DNA of 64,000 bases from an uncultured Eubacterium sp. (lineage in GTDB: Bacteria; Bacillota; Clostridia; Lachnospirales; Lachnospiraceae): positions 70,239 through 134,238 of the forward strand of contig CAJUAU010000009.1 in the NCBI GenBank assembly GCA_910584645.1, read 5' to 3'. Shown here piece after piece: positions 40,940-48,450 of the stretch. The notes under the pieces are model-generated. The model did not search any database. It worked only from the letters and a program-made list of their open reading frames with translations, and was not told the DNA's origin. A program made the position numbers and the translations under genes. How positions within the stretch are numbered: the stretch's first letter is position 1; each line of letters begins with the position of its first letter.

Positions 40940-41950
40940 ATGAAAATGGTAAAACGAGATCTTGAGGAACTAAATTTAATGGATGACTTTCTGTTTTTTG
41001 AGGCAGTCTCCGGAGAGAAGGGGGAATGGTTTTGTCGATTGCTAATTAAGGCAATTTGCCAGAGGGATGTGAAAAATATTCAAATATATCCACAAAATAT
41101 AATTCAGGGCAATGATACAATGCGTCATGGGATCCGCATGGATCTGTATGTGGACGAAAGTGGAAGCTGCCTATATGATTTTGAACCGGACAAATACACG
41201 GATAAGAAAATGCTGCCAAAACGCAATCGATACTATCGGGCATTGTTGGACGGAAGACTGTTGGAATCGGGAAAAGAGTATGATAAATTGCCGGATATGT
41301 GGACAATATTTATTTTGACAAAAGATCCTTTTGGGAAAGACCGAATGTGTTATACAATAAAAAACAAAATTATAGAGGAGCCAGACACTCAATATGAAGA
41401 TGGGGCTGTTTCATTGTTTCTCTATACGAAGGGTGCCTTGGGTGGGAACAAACAATTGACACAGCTCTTGAATTATCTTTCAGAAAGCAAAGAAGAAAAT
41501 GCTGTGTCAGAAGAATTGAAAGAATTACATTGTTATGTCACAAGCATCAAACATAGAAAGGAAGTAGGTGTTCGCTATATGAAATCATGGGAACTTGAAA
41601 AAATGTGGCGAAAGGAAGCCAGAGAAGAGGGTCTGGCAGAAGGAAGGGAACTAGGAAAAAGAATCGGAATAGAAGAAGGCCGCAAAGAAGGGCGCAAAGA
41701 GGGGCGCGAAGAAGGCCGCGAAGAAGGGCGCAAAGAGGGGCGCGAAGAAGGGATTGGACAGGGAAGAGTTGAAACACTGAAAGAAATGATTTTTCTTGTT
41801 TTGGCCCAAAAGGGCAAGATGTCTGATGAAATGATTGAAAAGATTCAGCAGCAGAAAGATATGGATGTTTTGGAGAGATGGCTCCATATTGTTCTTGAGA
41901 CAGATTTGTTGGGAGAGATACAAGAAAAGCTCTGCGATACAGTACATTAG
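40940..41950 (+). CDS. Rpn/PD-(D/E)XK nuclease-family putative transposase
   Basis: 336 residues of the Rpn recombination-promoting nuclease family (PDDEXK_2), which cut DNA and were first annotated as transposases. The core is near residues 60-85: GIRMDLYVDES (Asp) and YDFEPDK, a variant of the usual DIEMQ strand. The second half has a tandem tetrapeptide repeat (EGRK/EGRE, about 247-270), encoded by six 12-bp DNA units, followed by a helical tail. The family varies greatly in number of copies and repeat length. GGGGGAAGATGA precedes the ATG. No terminal inverted repeats or target duplications were seen, so it is not a mobile element by itself. Confidence 0.82.
   Translation: MKMVKRDLEELNLMDDFLFFEAVSGEKGEWFCRLLIKAICQRDVKNIQIYPQNIIQGNDTMRHGIRMDLYVDESGSCLYDFEPDKYTDKKMLPKRNRYYRALLDGRLLESGKEYDKLPDMWTIFILTKDPFGKDRMCYTIKNKIIEEPDTQYEDGAVSLFLYTKGALGGNKQLTQLLNYLSESKEENAVSEELKELHCYVTSIKHRKEVGVRYMKSWELEKMWRKEAREEGLAEGRELGKRIGIEEGRKEGRKEGREEGREEGRKEGREEGIGQGRVETLKEMIFLVLAQKGKMSDEMIEKIQQQKDMDVLERWLHIVLETDLLGEIQEKLCDTVH
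41678..41749 (+). repeat. Six 12-bp tandem units inside the Rpn gene
   Basis: Units of the form GGSCGCRAAGAR encode Glu-Gly-Arg-Lys/Glu. Units 2-3 and 5-6 are identical pairs, so a 36-bp period lies on top of the 12-bp one. Length changes would stay in frame. Confidence 0.9.
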
Positions 41951-42038
41951 TGTTTATTGCAGATGATTTTGACAAGTTTAAATTGGCTTGTATAGCAGTG
42001 TAGCTGACAAAAACTTTTTTGCTATTTTGCCTTTTTTC

Positions 42039-42067
42039 TTGAAAACCATTCCAAAATCATTTATAAT
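42039..42067 (+). promoter_or_regulatory. Promoter of purA
   Basis: TTGAAA (42039-42044), a 17-base spacer and TATAAT (42062-42067). A second weaker candidate is TTGACA (41969-41974) with TATAGC at 16 bases. No purine riboswitch is recognisable in the 98-base leader. Confidence 0.75.
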
Positions 42068-42165
42068 GAATCTGTGTGTGTCTGCGCGGCTGAGATCATG
42101 TCCGGTTTGTGCAAGGCAATACATTGGGAAAAGGTTACAATTCATGACAATAAGGAGGAATGGCT

Positions 42166-43440
42166 ATGGTTACAGCAGTTGTTGGTGCCAATTGGGGAGA
42201 CGAGGGTAAAGGTAAGATTACAGATATGCTGGGCGAAGAGTCTGATATTATCGTGCGTTTCCAGGGGGGAAGTAATGCAGGACATACCATTGTAAATGAT
42301 TATGGTAAATTTGCACTACATATTCTGCCATCCGGTGTCTTTTATGATCATACAACGAGTATCATTGGAAATGGAGTTGCGCTGAATATTCCAGATCTGT
42401 TTCGTGAGATAAATGATATCGTCAAAAAAGGTGTGCCTGAGCCTAAGATCCTTGTTTCTGACCGGGCACAGATCGTGATGCCATATCATATTCTGTTTGA
42501 CCAGTATGAGGAGGAGAGACTGGCAGGTAAATCTTTTGGCTCTACCAAATCAGGGATTGCGCCATTCTATTCTGACAAATATGCAAAAATCGGAGTGCAG
42601 GTATCGGAGCTTTTTGATGCCCCCAGGCTTCGTGAGAAACTGGAAAATATATGTGTACAGAAGAATGTTTTGTTAGAGCATCTTTATCATAAACCAGCTA
42701 TTGATGTTGATCAGACGATGAAGACACTGAATGAGTACCGGGAAATGGTTGAACCCTATGTCTGTGATGTGTCTGCTTATCTTTACCAGGCAGGAAAAGA
42801 CGGAAAGAGAATTCTGCTGGAAGGTCAGCTTGGTTCTTTAAAGGATCCCGATCATGGAATTTACCCGATGGTGACTTCATCTTCTACACTGGCTGCTTAT
42901 GGAGCCATCGGCGCAGGTATTCCGCCTTACGCCATCCAGAGGATCGTAACGGTGGTGAAAGCATATTCCAGTGCAGTGGGAGCCGGAGAATTTGTAAGTG
43001 AGATTTTTGGTGAAGAGGCAGATGAACTGAGAAGACGAGGTGGAGATGGTGGAGAATACGGTGCTACCACAGGGCGTCCAAGACGTATGGGATGGTTTGA
43101 TGCCGTGGCGAGCCGCTATGGCTGCAGGATCCAGGGGGCTACCGAGGTGGCGCTGACAGTTCTGGACGTGCTTGGCTATCTGGATGAACTGCCCATTTGT
43201 GTTGGTTATGAGATCGATGGGAAAGTTACAAAAGATTTTCCGACAACGATCGATCTGGCAAAGGCAAAGCCTGTCTATGAGGTTCTTCCTGGCTGGAAAG
43301 AAGATATCAGGGGAATAACCCAATACGATAAACTGCCTGAGAACTGCCGTAAATATATTGAATTTATTGAAAAAGAGTTAGAAGTTCCGGTTAAAATGGT
43401 TTCAAACGGACCGGGACGTCATGAGATCATATATCGTTGA
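42166..43440 (+). CDS. purA: Adenylosuccinate synthetase
   Basis: 424 residues; joins IMP and aspartate with GTP in AMP synthesis. The GTP-binding loop GANWGDEGKGK is at the N-terminus with catalytic Asp, and GGSNAGHTIV supplies the catalytic His. The C-terminal half has GATTGRPRRMGWFD. Some usual motifs differ: the EGAQG-type motif reads EGQLGSLKDPDHG, followed by VTSSSTLAAYG instead of VTSSNTTAGG, so this belongs to a divergent PurA branch. ATG at 42166 has AAGGAGG seven bases upstream; ATG at 42160 is too close to it. Confidence 0.95.
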   Translation: MVTAVVGANWGDEGKGKITDMLGEESDIIVRFQGGSNAGHTIVNDYGKFALHILPSGVFYDHTTSIIGNGVALNIPDLFREINDIVKKGVPEPKILVSDRAQIVMPYHILFDQYEEERLAGKSFGSTKSGIAPFYSDKYAKIGVQVSELFDAPRLREKLENICVQKNVLLEHLYHKPAIDVDQTMKTLNEYREMVEPYVCDVSAYLYQAGKDGKRILLEGQLGSLKDPDHGIYPMVTSSSTLAAYGAIGAGIPPYAIQRIVTVVKAYSSAVGAGEFVSEIFGEEADELRRRGGDGGEYGATTGRPRRMGWFDAVASRYGCRIQGATEVALTVLDVLGYLDELPICVGYEIDGKVTKDFPTTIDLAKAKPVYEVLPGWKEDIRGITQYDKLPENCRKYIEFIEKELEVPVKMVSNGPGRHEIIYR

Positions 43441-43463
43441 AGGAAAATATAACTTAAATATAA

Positions 43464-43518
43464 AAGGATGTTCTGGCTACTGTAGACTGTATCCACAGTT
43501 ACCGGAACATCCTTTTTT
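43464..43518 (+). terminator. Intrinsic terminator of purA
   Basis: AAGGATGTTC (43464-43473) pairs with GAACATCCTT (43505-43514), followed by T6. Confidence 0.9.
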
Positions 43519-43585
43519 GTGTGCGCGGAAGTTTACAAGCCAGGTTCAAATACTTGCCTTTCATTTTGGCGCCGCTCCCCCTCAA

Positions 43586-44437
43586 TTATTCTAGTATAAA
43601 TTTTGCGATCTCAACCTTATTCATGCTGTAAAGATGGATGCCGTCTACTCCGTGTTCCAGTAGCTGTTCCATCTGTTTTTTTGTGAATTCCAGGCCTGCT
43701 TTTTTTAAGTCCTCTGGTGAATCTTTATAAGTTTCAATCTGTGACATCAGACTGTCTGGCACTTTTGTTCCAGATAATTCAATAATATTTTTAACCTGCC
43801 CAGCGGATGTGACGGGCATAAGCCCCGGCAGAATTGGGACTGTGATACCAGCTTTTCTGGCATGATCCACAAAACGGAAAAACGTATCATTGTCATAGAA
43901 AAGCTGAGTGATAAGAAAATCTACCCCCGTATCAACCTTAATCTTAAGGTTGGCAATATCTTCTTCCAGCGAAGAGGCTTCCTGATGGATTTCCGGATAG
44001 CAGGCCCCGGCCACACTAAATGGAAAAGAGGTCTTGATATCCTGGATCAGATCGGAAGCATGGTTATAGTATCTGGCGGCAAATTGTTCGTCACTCATTC
44101 CCCTTGGCTGGTCACCGCGGAGTCCGAGAATGTTGCGGATACCGTTTCGGTACAGGTTAGTGAGAAAATTAGTAAGAAACAGTTTGTCCGGGATGGCAGC
44201 ACAGGTGAGATGGGTCAGTGCCTCGATCCCGCACTGATTTTGTATATAAGATGCGATGGCAAAAGTATTTTCGGAAGTGGTTCCCCCGGCGCCATAGGTT
44301 ACGCTGATAAAATTGGGGTGAAGTTCCTTAAATTGATCCAGAGCATCGTAAATTACGGATACATCTGTATCTTTTTTGGGCGGAAATACCTCTAACGAAT
44401 AAACGGGTCTGTTATTATGAAATAAATCTTTGATCAT
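43586..44437 (-). CDS. metF: Methylenetetrahydrofolate reductase
   Basis: 283 residues; reduces methylene-THF to methyl-THF for methionine synthesis, and in acetogenic relatives for the Wood-Ljungdahl methyl branch. The TIM-barrel FAD protein shows SLEVFPPK with catalytic Glu, ISVTYGAGGTT, HLTCAA, NILGLRGD and FLITQLFYD. AAAGGA precedes the ATG. It lies 69 bases downstream of tRNA-Trp on the same strand, with an intrinsic terminator between them; no separate promoter is clear, so expression may depend on readthrough. No MetV partner is adjacent. Confidence 0.95.
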   Translation of the reverse strand: MIKDLFHNNRPVYSLEVFPPKKDTDVSVIYDALDQFKELHPNFISVTYGAGGTTSENTFAIASYIQNQCGIEALTHLTCAAIPDKLFLTNFLTNLYRNGIRNILGLRGDQPRGMSDEQFAARYYNHASDLIQDIKTSFPFSVAGACYPEIHQEASSLEEDIANLKIKVDTGVDFLITQLFYDNDTFFRFVDHARKAGITVPILPGLMPVTSAGQVKNIIELSGTKVPDSLMSQIETYKDSPEDLKKAGLEFTKKQMEQLLEHGVDGIHLYSMNKVEIAKFILE

Positions 44438-44453
44438 GCGGGTAGTCCTTTCT

Positions 44454-44497
44454 ACAAAAAAACCTTATAAACAGCCACAATGTGCCATTTATAAGGT
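44454..44497 (-). terminator. Terminator/attenuator between tRNA-Trp and metF
   Basis: On the minus strand ACCTTATAAA (44488-44497) pairs with TTTATAAGGT (44462-44471), followed by a run of seven T. It ends less than 20 bases before the metF start codon. Confidence 0.85.
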
Positions 44498-44505
44498 AAT
44501 CACTA

Positions 44506-44576
44506 CAGGGGCACTAGGAATCGAACCCAGCTCTGGAGTTTTGGAGACTCTTATTCTACCGATGAACTATGCCCCT
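44506..44576 (-). tRNA. tRNA-Trp (CCA anticodon)
   Basis: 71 nt. Acceptor AGGGGCA/TGCCCCT is perfect, the anticodon loop is CTCCAAA with anticodon CCA, and the T arm is CTGGG-TTCGATT-CCTAG. It closely resembles the Bacillus tRNA-Trp. The 3' CCA is not encoded. Confidence 0.95.
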
Positions 44577-44593
44577 AAATCACTTACTTTCCT

Positions 44594-44622
44594 ATAATAC
44601 AATATTTTAATAGAAAAGTCAA
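44594..44622 (-). promoter_or_regulatory. Promoter of tRNA-Trp (and perhaps metF)
   Basis: On the minus strand TTGACT (44617-44622), a 17-base spacer and TATTAT (44594-44599), 18 bases before the tRNA. Confidence 0.85.
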
Positions 44623-44671
44623 TCTTAAATTACTAAATGACCTGTAAAATTGCAAAACAACTTGTAAATAA

Positions 44672-45613
44672 TTACAAAAGGTTCATGGATCTGAGTATAA
44701 AGATCCAGAATGTCAGGCTGACAGAGGAGAACAGAGTTGTCAGTACAATGATACTGCTGGTGAGAACGGTGTCATTTCCGGTGTTTTTTGCCATGATATA
44801 GCAGGAGACAGTGGCAGGGGATCCCAGCATGATCAGGATCCCCATGAGTTCCTGGCTGCGGTAGCCAAGGCAGACAGCCACAGGAAGGAACAGGGAACAG
44901 ATGGCAAAAAGTTTGATCAGGGTGGCCAGTACCGTTAATTTTCGTTTGCGGAAAGGTTTTCTGCCCTCAAATCCGGCACCAATGGATAACAGTGCCAGAG
45001 GAGAAGCAGTATCAGCCAGATAATTCAGACTTTTATTAGCAAAAGCAGGGAAATGGATGCCGGAAAATGCAAAGGGAAGCGCCAGAAGTATTCCAATGAG
45101 AATAGGGTTTTTAAATATATTTTTAATGGTTGTCCTGACGTCCGGTTTTTGGTCTTTATTCTGACCTTTCAGAGTGAGTATGATTACTGCAAATATGTTA
45201 AAAAGGGGGACAGCGCCCAGTATCATCAGAGGGGCCATGCCGGTGCCATCGTACATATTGTCGATAAAAGCCAGTCCGAGGATGGCGGCGCTGCTGCGAT
45301 AGGATGCCTGGATAAATGCCCCCTTTTCTACTCTGTTTTTCATAAAGAGTTCTGTCAGTCCCCAAATGATGAGAATAGAAGAAAGGGTTGAAAAAAAACA
45401 GAACAAAAGATAACCGGCGTCAAAATTTCCACGAAAATCATTTTCTGTCAGATCTTTGAAGACCAGGGCTGGAAGTGCTGCATAAAAAACATATTTATCT
45501 ACGGATTGGATAAAATCATCTCCGATGATCCTGAACCTGTACAGGAGTTTTCCCAGGATCATGATCAAGAAGATGGGCAGCGTGGCATTGAGACTGTATA
45601 TAAAGTTATTCAT
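44672..45613 (-). CDS. Auxin efflux carrier (AEC) family transporter
   Basis: 313 residues with about ten hydrophobic helices in two halves, the AEC fold. ATLPIFLIMILGKLLYR at the N-terminus, the conserved YVFYAALPALVFKDL after helix 2, SYRSSAAILGLAF and the C-terminal IMLGSPATVSCYIMAKN are typical. Bacterial members export or exchange organic acids such as malate or malonate; the substrate here is unknown. GAAAGGAAC precedes the ATG. It is a single gene; the tRNA-Trp unit begins after its 3' end on the same strand. Confidence 0.9.
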   Translation of the reverse strand: MNNFIYSLNATLPIFLIMILGKLLYRFRIIGDDFIQSVDKYVFYAALPALVFKDLTENDFRGNFDAGYLLFCFFSTLSSILIIWGLTELFMKNRVEKGAFIQASYRSSAAILGLAFIDNMYDGTGMAPLMILGAVPLFNIFAVIILTLKGQNKDQKPDVRTTIKNIFKNPILIGILLALPFAFSGIHFPAFANKSLNYLADTASPLALLSIGAGFEGRKPFRKRKLTVLATLIKLFAICSLFLPVAVCLGYRSQELMGILIMLGSPATVSCYIMAKNTGNDTVLTSSIIVLTTLFSSVSLTFWIFILRSMNLL

Positions 45614-45781
45614 GATGATTTAGTTCCTTTCTGCCGGCACTGCCGGCTTATTTAATCTTCTTCACAATTATAAACAGGAAATGGTTACTATGGCAAGAAA
45701 ATCTTTTATCAGGATGTAAGTTGAAAGTTATAAAAAAAGAGGAATGCCATAGATTGTAATAAATAGATCAGGGAGTGTTAT

Positions 45782-46195
45782 ATGAGTAAAAAAATTAGTT
45801 TGTTACTGGTGGCAGTGTTGGCAGTTATGCTTATCGCCGGTTGTGAAAAAGAGACAAAAAGCACTGAGAGAGGTAAGGACTGGGATTATACGGTGGTGGC
45901 AGTCAGAGACTGTCCAGAGGATTTTCTTAAGGAACTTGAGGAGAAAAAGGTAAATGCATTTCAGATGACTTATATGGATGGAGAGTATTTATATATCGCT
46001 CTTGGATATGGGGAGCAGGCTACCGGGGGGTTCAGTATTGCAGTCCGTGGCCTGTATGAGTCTGGTGATAAGCTCTCTTTTGAGACAGAACTGATGGGGC
46101 CCGGAAAAGATGAAGTAGTAAAGGAGAAACCAAGTTATCCCTATGTGATCGTTAAAACAGAAAAAACAGACCGTGAGGTCTTGTTTGACTATTGA
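45782..46195 (+). CDS. PrcB-like lipoprotein
   Basis: 137 residues. The signal peptide ends with the lipobox LIAGC (Cys near 21). The mature part matches the PrcB C-terminal domain, a small beta fold with YLYIALGYGEQATGGFSIAV, a Gly-rich turn and a final PYVIVKTEK strand. In Treponema PrcB partners a surface protease, but the domain is widespread and its role in Firmicutes is not settled. The -35 of the next gene's promoter overlaps its stop codon. Confidence 0.82.
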   Translation: MSKKISLLLVAVLAVMLIAGCEKETKSTERGKDWDYTVVAVRDCPEDFLKELEEKKVNAFQMTYMDGEYLYIALGYGEQATGGFSIAVRGLYESGDKLSFETELMGPGKDEVVKEKPSYPYVIVKTEKTDREVLFDY

Positions 46196-46220
46196 AAAAA
46201 GTAGAGTTATGAGTTATAAT
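46192..46220 (+). promoter_or_regulatory. Promoter of the GGDEF/EAL gene
   Basis: TTGAAA (46192-46197), a 17-base spacer and TATAAT (46215-46220). Transcription starts near 46227, downstream of the in-frame ATG at 46223, which excludes that start. Confidence 0.85.
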
Positions 46221-46252
46221 TAATGTACAAAAGAGGGCATGGAGGTGATAAA

Positions 46253-47758
46253 GTGAATCGTATTGTAAGCCGTATGCAATCTATTTTATACGAATGGCGT
46301 CATATGATCGGTATGGTGATATGGGATACGATTATTGGAATTTCTTTTGTCTGTGTGCTATATATTGCTTTAATGAATCTGGATAATTATCTTGCTAAGA
46401 TCGGCCTGCTTTCATTGGTGGCTGCCGTTATTCTGGCTTCTATCGCTGTTAAGTATGGTTTATTTTACCGGAACAGAGGACGGGATGATGTTACCGGCGG
46501 TAAGAATAAAAGAGAATTTGAGAGAGTTGCTTCCCTGCTTCTGAAGGGAGAAGGAGAATTTGTAGTAGTGTATGCCAATATTGACCGGTTTAAGCTGATC
46601 AATGACAGTTATGGGGATGATGTTGGCGATATGGTGCTATGTAAAGTACATAAGATAATTGACGAAGAGCTTCTTCGGTGGGACGAGACATCAGGAAGGA
46701 TTATGGCGGATAATTTTGGCATGTTAATGCGTTATCATTCGCTGGAAAAACTGGATCACCGTTTGTCCAGGATCAATGACCAGCTTTCGCAGATCCTGGA
46801 TGTGGAGGGACAATCCTATGGAGTAAAGATGTACTTTGGTGTGTATCTTGTAGAGGATAAAAACACATCGGTGTCTGCCATGCTGGAGAGAGCCAATATA
46901 GCTTTGAAAAAGGTGGCTGGAGCGGCGCAGCATCTGGTTCATATGGGAGTTTATGATGATGCGGAGAGACAGCTTCTGGGCAGGGAAAAAGAACTTGAGA
47001 TGAAGATGGAACGGGCTCTTAGAAATGGTGAGTTTGTGCCATATTTACAACCGAAATACGAACTTGAGAATGAGACGATTGGCGGTGCGGAGGCATTGGT
47101 TCGCTGGGTAGACCCAGTGGAGGGAATGATTTTTCCGAATGAGTTCATACCTCTCTTTGAAAAAAATGGATTTATTGTGGAACTGGATCTCTATATGTTT
47201 GAGCAGGTATGTAAACTGGTGGAAAAATGGCATGCCAGTGGTTATCCGAAGATTCCGGTCTCTGTTAATATGTCCCGTGGACATTTTTCTGTGCCTGGTT
47301 TCTTTAAGCGGTATCAGCAGATTCTTGAACGGTATAATATTCCCGAGAATGCCATCGAGATTGAACTTACGGAATCCTTATTCTACAATGAAATGTCTAT
47401 GTTGAAAGAGCTTATAAACAAGATTCACGATGCCGGCATGCTTTGTTCCATTGATGATTTTGGAAGCGGTTATTCCTCACTAAACATGCTGAAAGATGTG
47501 AAAGTGGATGCCCTGAAGCTGGATCGTGTATTTTTTAAGGAGGCGGAGGATGACCAGAGGGGCAAGAGCATCATCAACAGTGTGCTTCATCTGGCGCAGA
47601 GCCTCAATCTCCGCACGATCTCCGAGGGAGTAGAGATACGCTCCCAGGTGGATTTTCTGAAGGAGATGGATTGTGATTACATACAGGGCTATGTGTTTGC
47701 AAAGCCCATGCCGGTGTCGGATTTTGAGCAGATTGCATTTGCCGAAGGAACTAAATAA
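46253..47758 (+). CDS. Membrane GGDEF-EAL protein, probable c-di-GMP phosphodiesterase
   Basis: 501 residues. Two N-terminal helices (about 20-42 and 48-70) are followed by a degenerate GGDEF domain: the active site reads MADNF near 152, so cyclase activity is unlikely. The EAL domain is complete: EALVRW near 280, NMSRG, ELTES, IDDFGSGYSSL, KLDRVFF, SEGVE and QGYVFAKPM, so it should hydrolyse c-di-GMP. The start is GTG at 46253 with a perfect GGAGGTGAT seven bases upstream. Confidence 0.92.
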   Translation: MNRIVSRMQSILYEWRHMIGMVIWDTIIGISFVCVLYIALMNLDNYLAKIGLLSLVAAVILASIAVKYGLFYRNRGRDDVTGGKNKREFERVASLLLKGEGEFVVVYANIDRFKLINDSYGDDVGDMVLCKVHKIIDEELLRWDETSGRIMADNFGMLMRYHSLEKLDHRLSRINDQLSQILDVEGQSYGVKMYFGVYLVEDKNTSVSAMLERANIALKKVAGAAQHLVHMGVYDDAERQLLGREKELEMKMERALRNGEFVPYLQPKYELENETIGGAEALVRWVDPVEGMIFPNEFIPLFEKNGFIVELDLYMFEQVCKLVEKWHASGYPKIPVSVNMSRGHFSVPGFFKRYQQILERYNIPENAIEIELTESLFYNEMSMLKELINKIHDAGMLCSIDDFGSGYSSLNMLKDVKVDALKLDRVFFKEAEDDQRGKSIINSVLHLAQSLNLRTISEGVEIRSQVDFLKEMDCDYIQGYVFAKPMPVSDFEQIAFAEGTK

Positions 47759-47816
47759 AATCCTAGCTCGACGGCACCAATTTGAACCCTGCCTCCGACT
47801 TGTGATTACGGATGCA

Positions 47817-47870
47817 AAAGACTTCACAGATCAAGTCAGCATAGTTCTGACGATGTGTGAAGTCTTTTTT
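47817..47870 (+). terminator. Bidirectional intrinsic terminator
   Basis: AAAAGACTTCACA (47817-47829) pairs with TGTGAAGTCTTTT (47856-47868), with inner GTCAG/CTGAC and T6. In the reverse direction it also ends in T4 and can serve the convergent gene. Confidence 0.9.
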
Positions 47871-47902
47871 GAGTGCCAATACGACACTGTTAAAACCTAA
47901 GA

Positions 47903-48301
47903 TTAATAATACAGGCGTTTCCGGTTTCGATAGCGGTTACGCCGATAGAGAATTTCGTGATACAGAAGTATTTCTACCAGTTCCTGAATATGTTTATTAT
48001 CCATAGGGAAGGTGTCGGGAGATTTATCATTACATTTTTTTAGTATTTTATGTGCCAGCTGCTGGAGAGATATTTTATCCGGATAGGAGTCAAATATAAA
48101 GCTGCCATCATATTCCAGCTGGTCGCATTCATCATCGATCAATTCCTGGATGGGATTGCATATGTCAGGGTACAGGTACTTGAGATAAGAGTAGTCATTT
48201 TCCATTTCCCAGAGTTTACCGGCACCGAAGACGGGCTGCATCGAGGGAATGGCAGGCTGTCCGAACCAGTAATCCTGTGGGGGAAGTTCCATATGATTCA
48301 T
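47903..48301 (-). CDS. Unknown cytosolic protein
   Basis: 132 residues, no signal peptide or membrane helix. I do not recognise a named family. A Pro- and aromatic-rich N-terminus (PPQDYWFGQPAIP) precedes an acidic helical stretch with IDDECDQLEYDGSFIFDSYPDK and a basic C-terminus rich in Arg and Tyr. AAAGGAAC lies about nine bases before the ATG; an ATG nine bases further in is also possible. It is a lone gene between a shared terminator and the divergent 842-residue gene. Confidence 0.72.
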   Translation of the reverse strand: MNHMELPPQDYWFGQPAIPSMQPVFGAGKLWEMENDYSYLKYLYPDICNPIQELIDDECDQLEYDGSFIFDSYPDKISLQQLAHKILKKCNDKSPDTFPMDNKHIQELVEILLYHEILYRRNRYRNRKRLYY

Positions 48302-48381
48302 AAAGTGTTCCTTTCGTTCACTGTATTAATATTAATATATGCCGGAGAGATCAGATGTGATAAATTTACCAGTGTCCTCTC

Positions 48382-48410
48382 TTGCCCTGCTGTGTTAACT
48401 ATGATATGAT
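48382..48410 (+). promoter_or_regulatory. Promoter of the 842-residue protein gene
   Basis: TTGCCC (48382-48387), a 17-base spacer and TATGAT (48405-48410). Confidence 0.7.
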
Positions 48411-48450
48411 GTAACATACAGGGATTAGATAATAAGGAGCATAGATTCAT

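Noticed and set aside
41678..41749. Possible CRISPR-like repeat
   Set aside because: Units are 12 bp without spacers and lie in frame inside a coding sequence. No other repeat-spacer array was seen in the window.
40940..41950. Complete transposable element around the Rpn-type gene
   Set aside because: No terminal inverted repeats or target duplications were found at its borders, and it has its own promoter. The family name is historical.
43536..43558. tRNA-like GGTTCAAAT segment
   Set aside because: It has a T-loop-like core but no anticodon arm or acceptor stem; a similar piece at 47773-47793 (minus) is likewise isolated. Chance similarity or old remnants.
46223..46252. ATG start of the GGDEF/EAL gene at 46223
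   Set aside because: The promoter -10 ends at 46220, so transcription starts after this ATG; GTG at 46253 has a perfect binding site.
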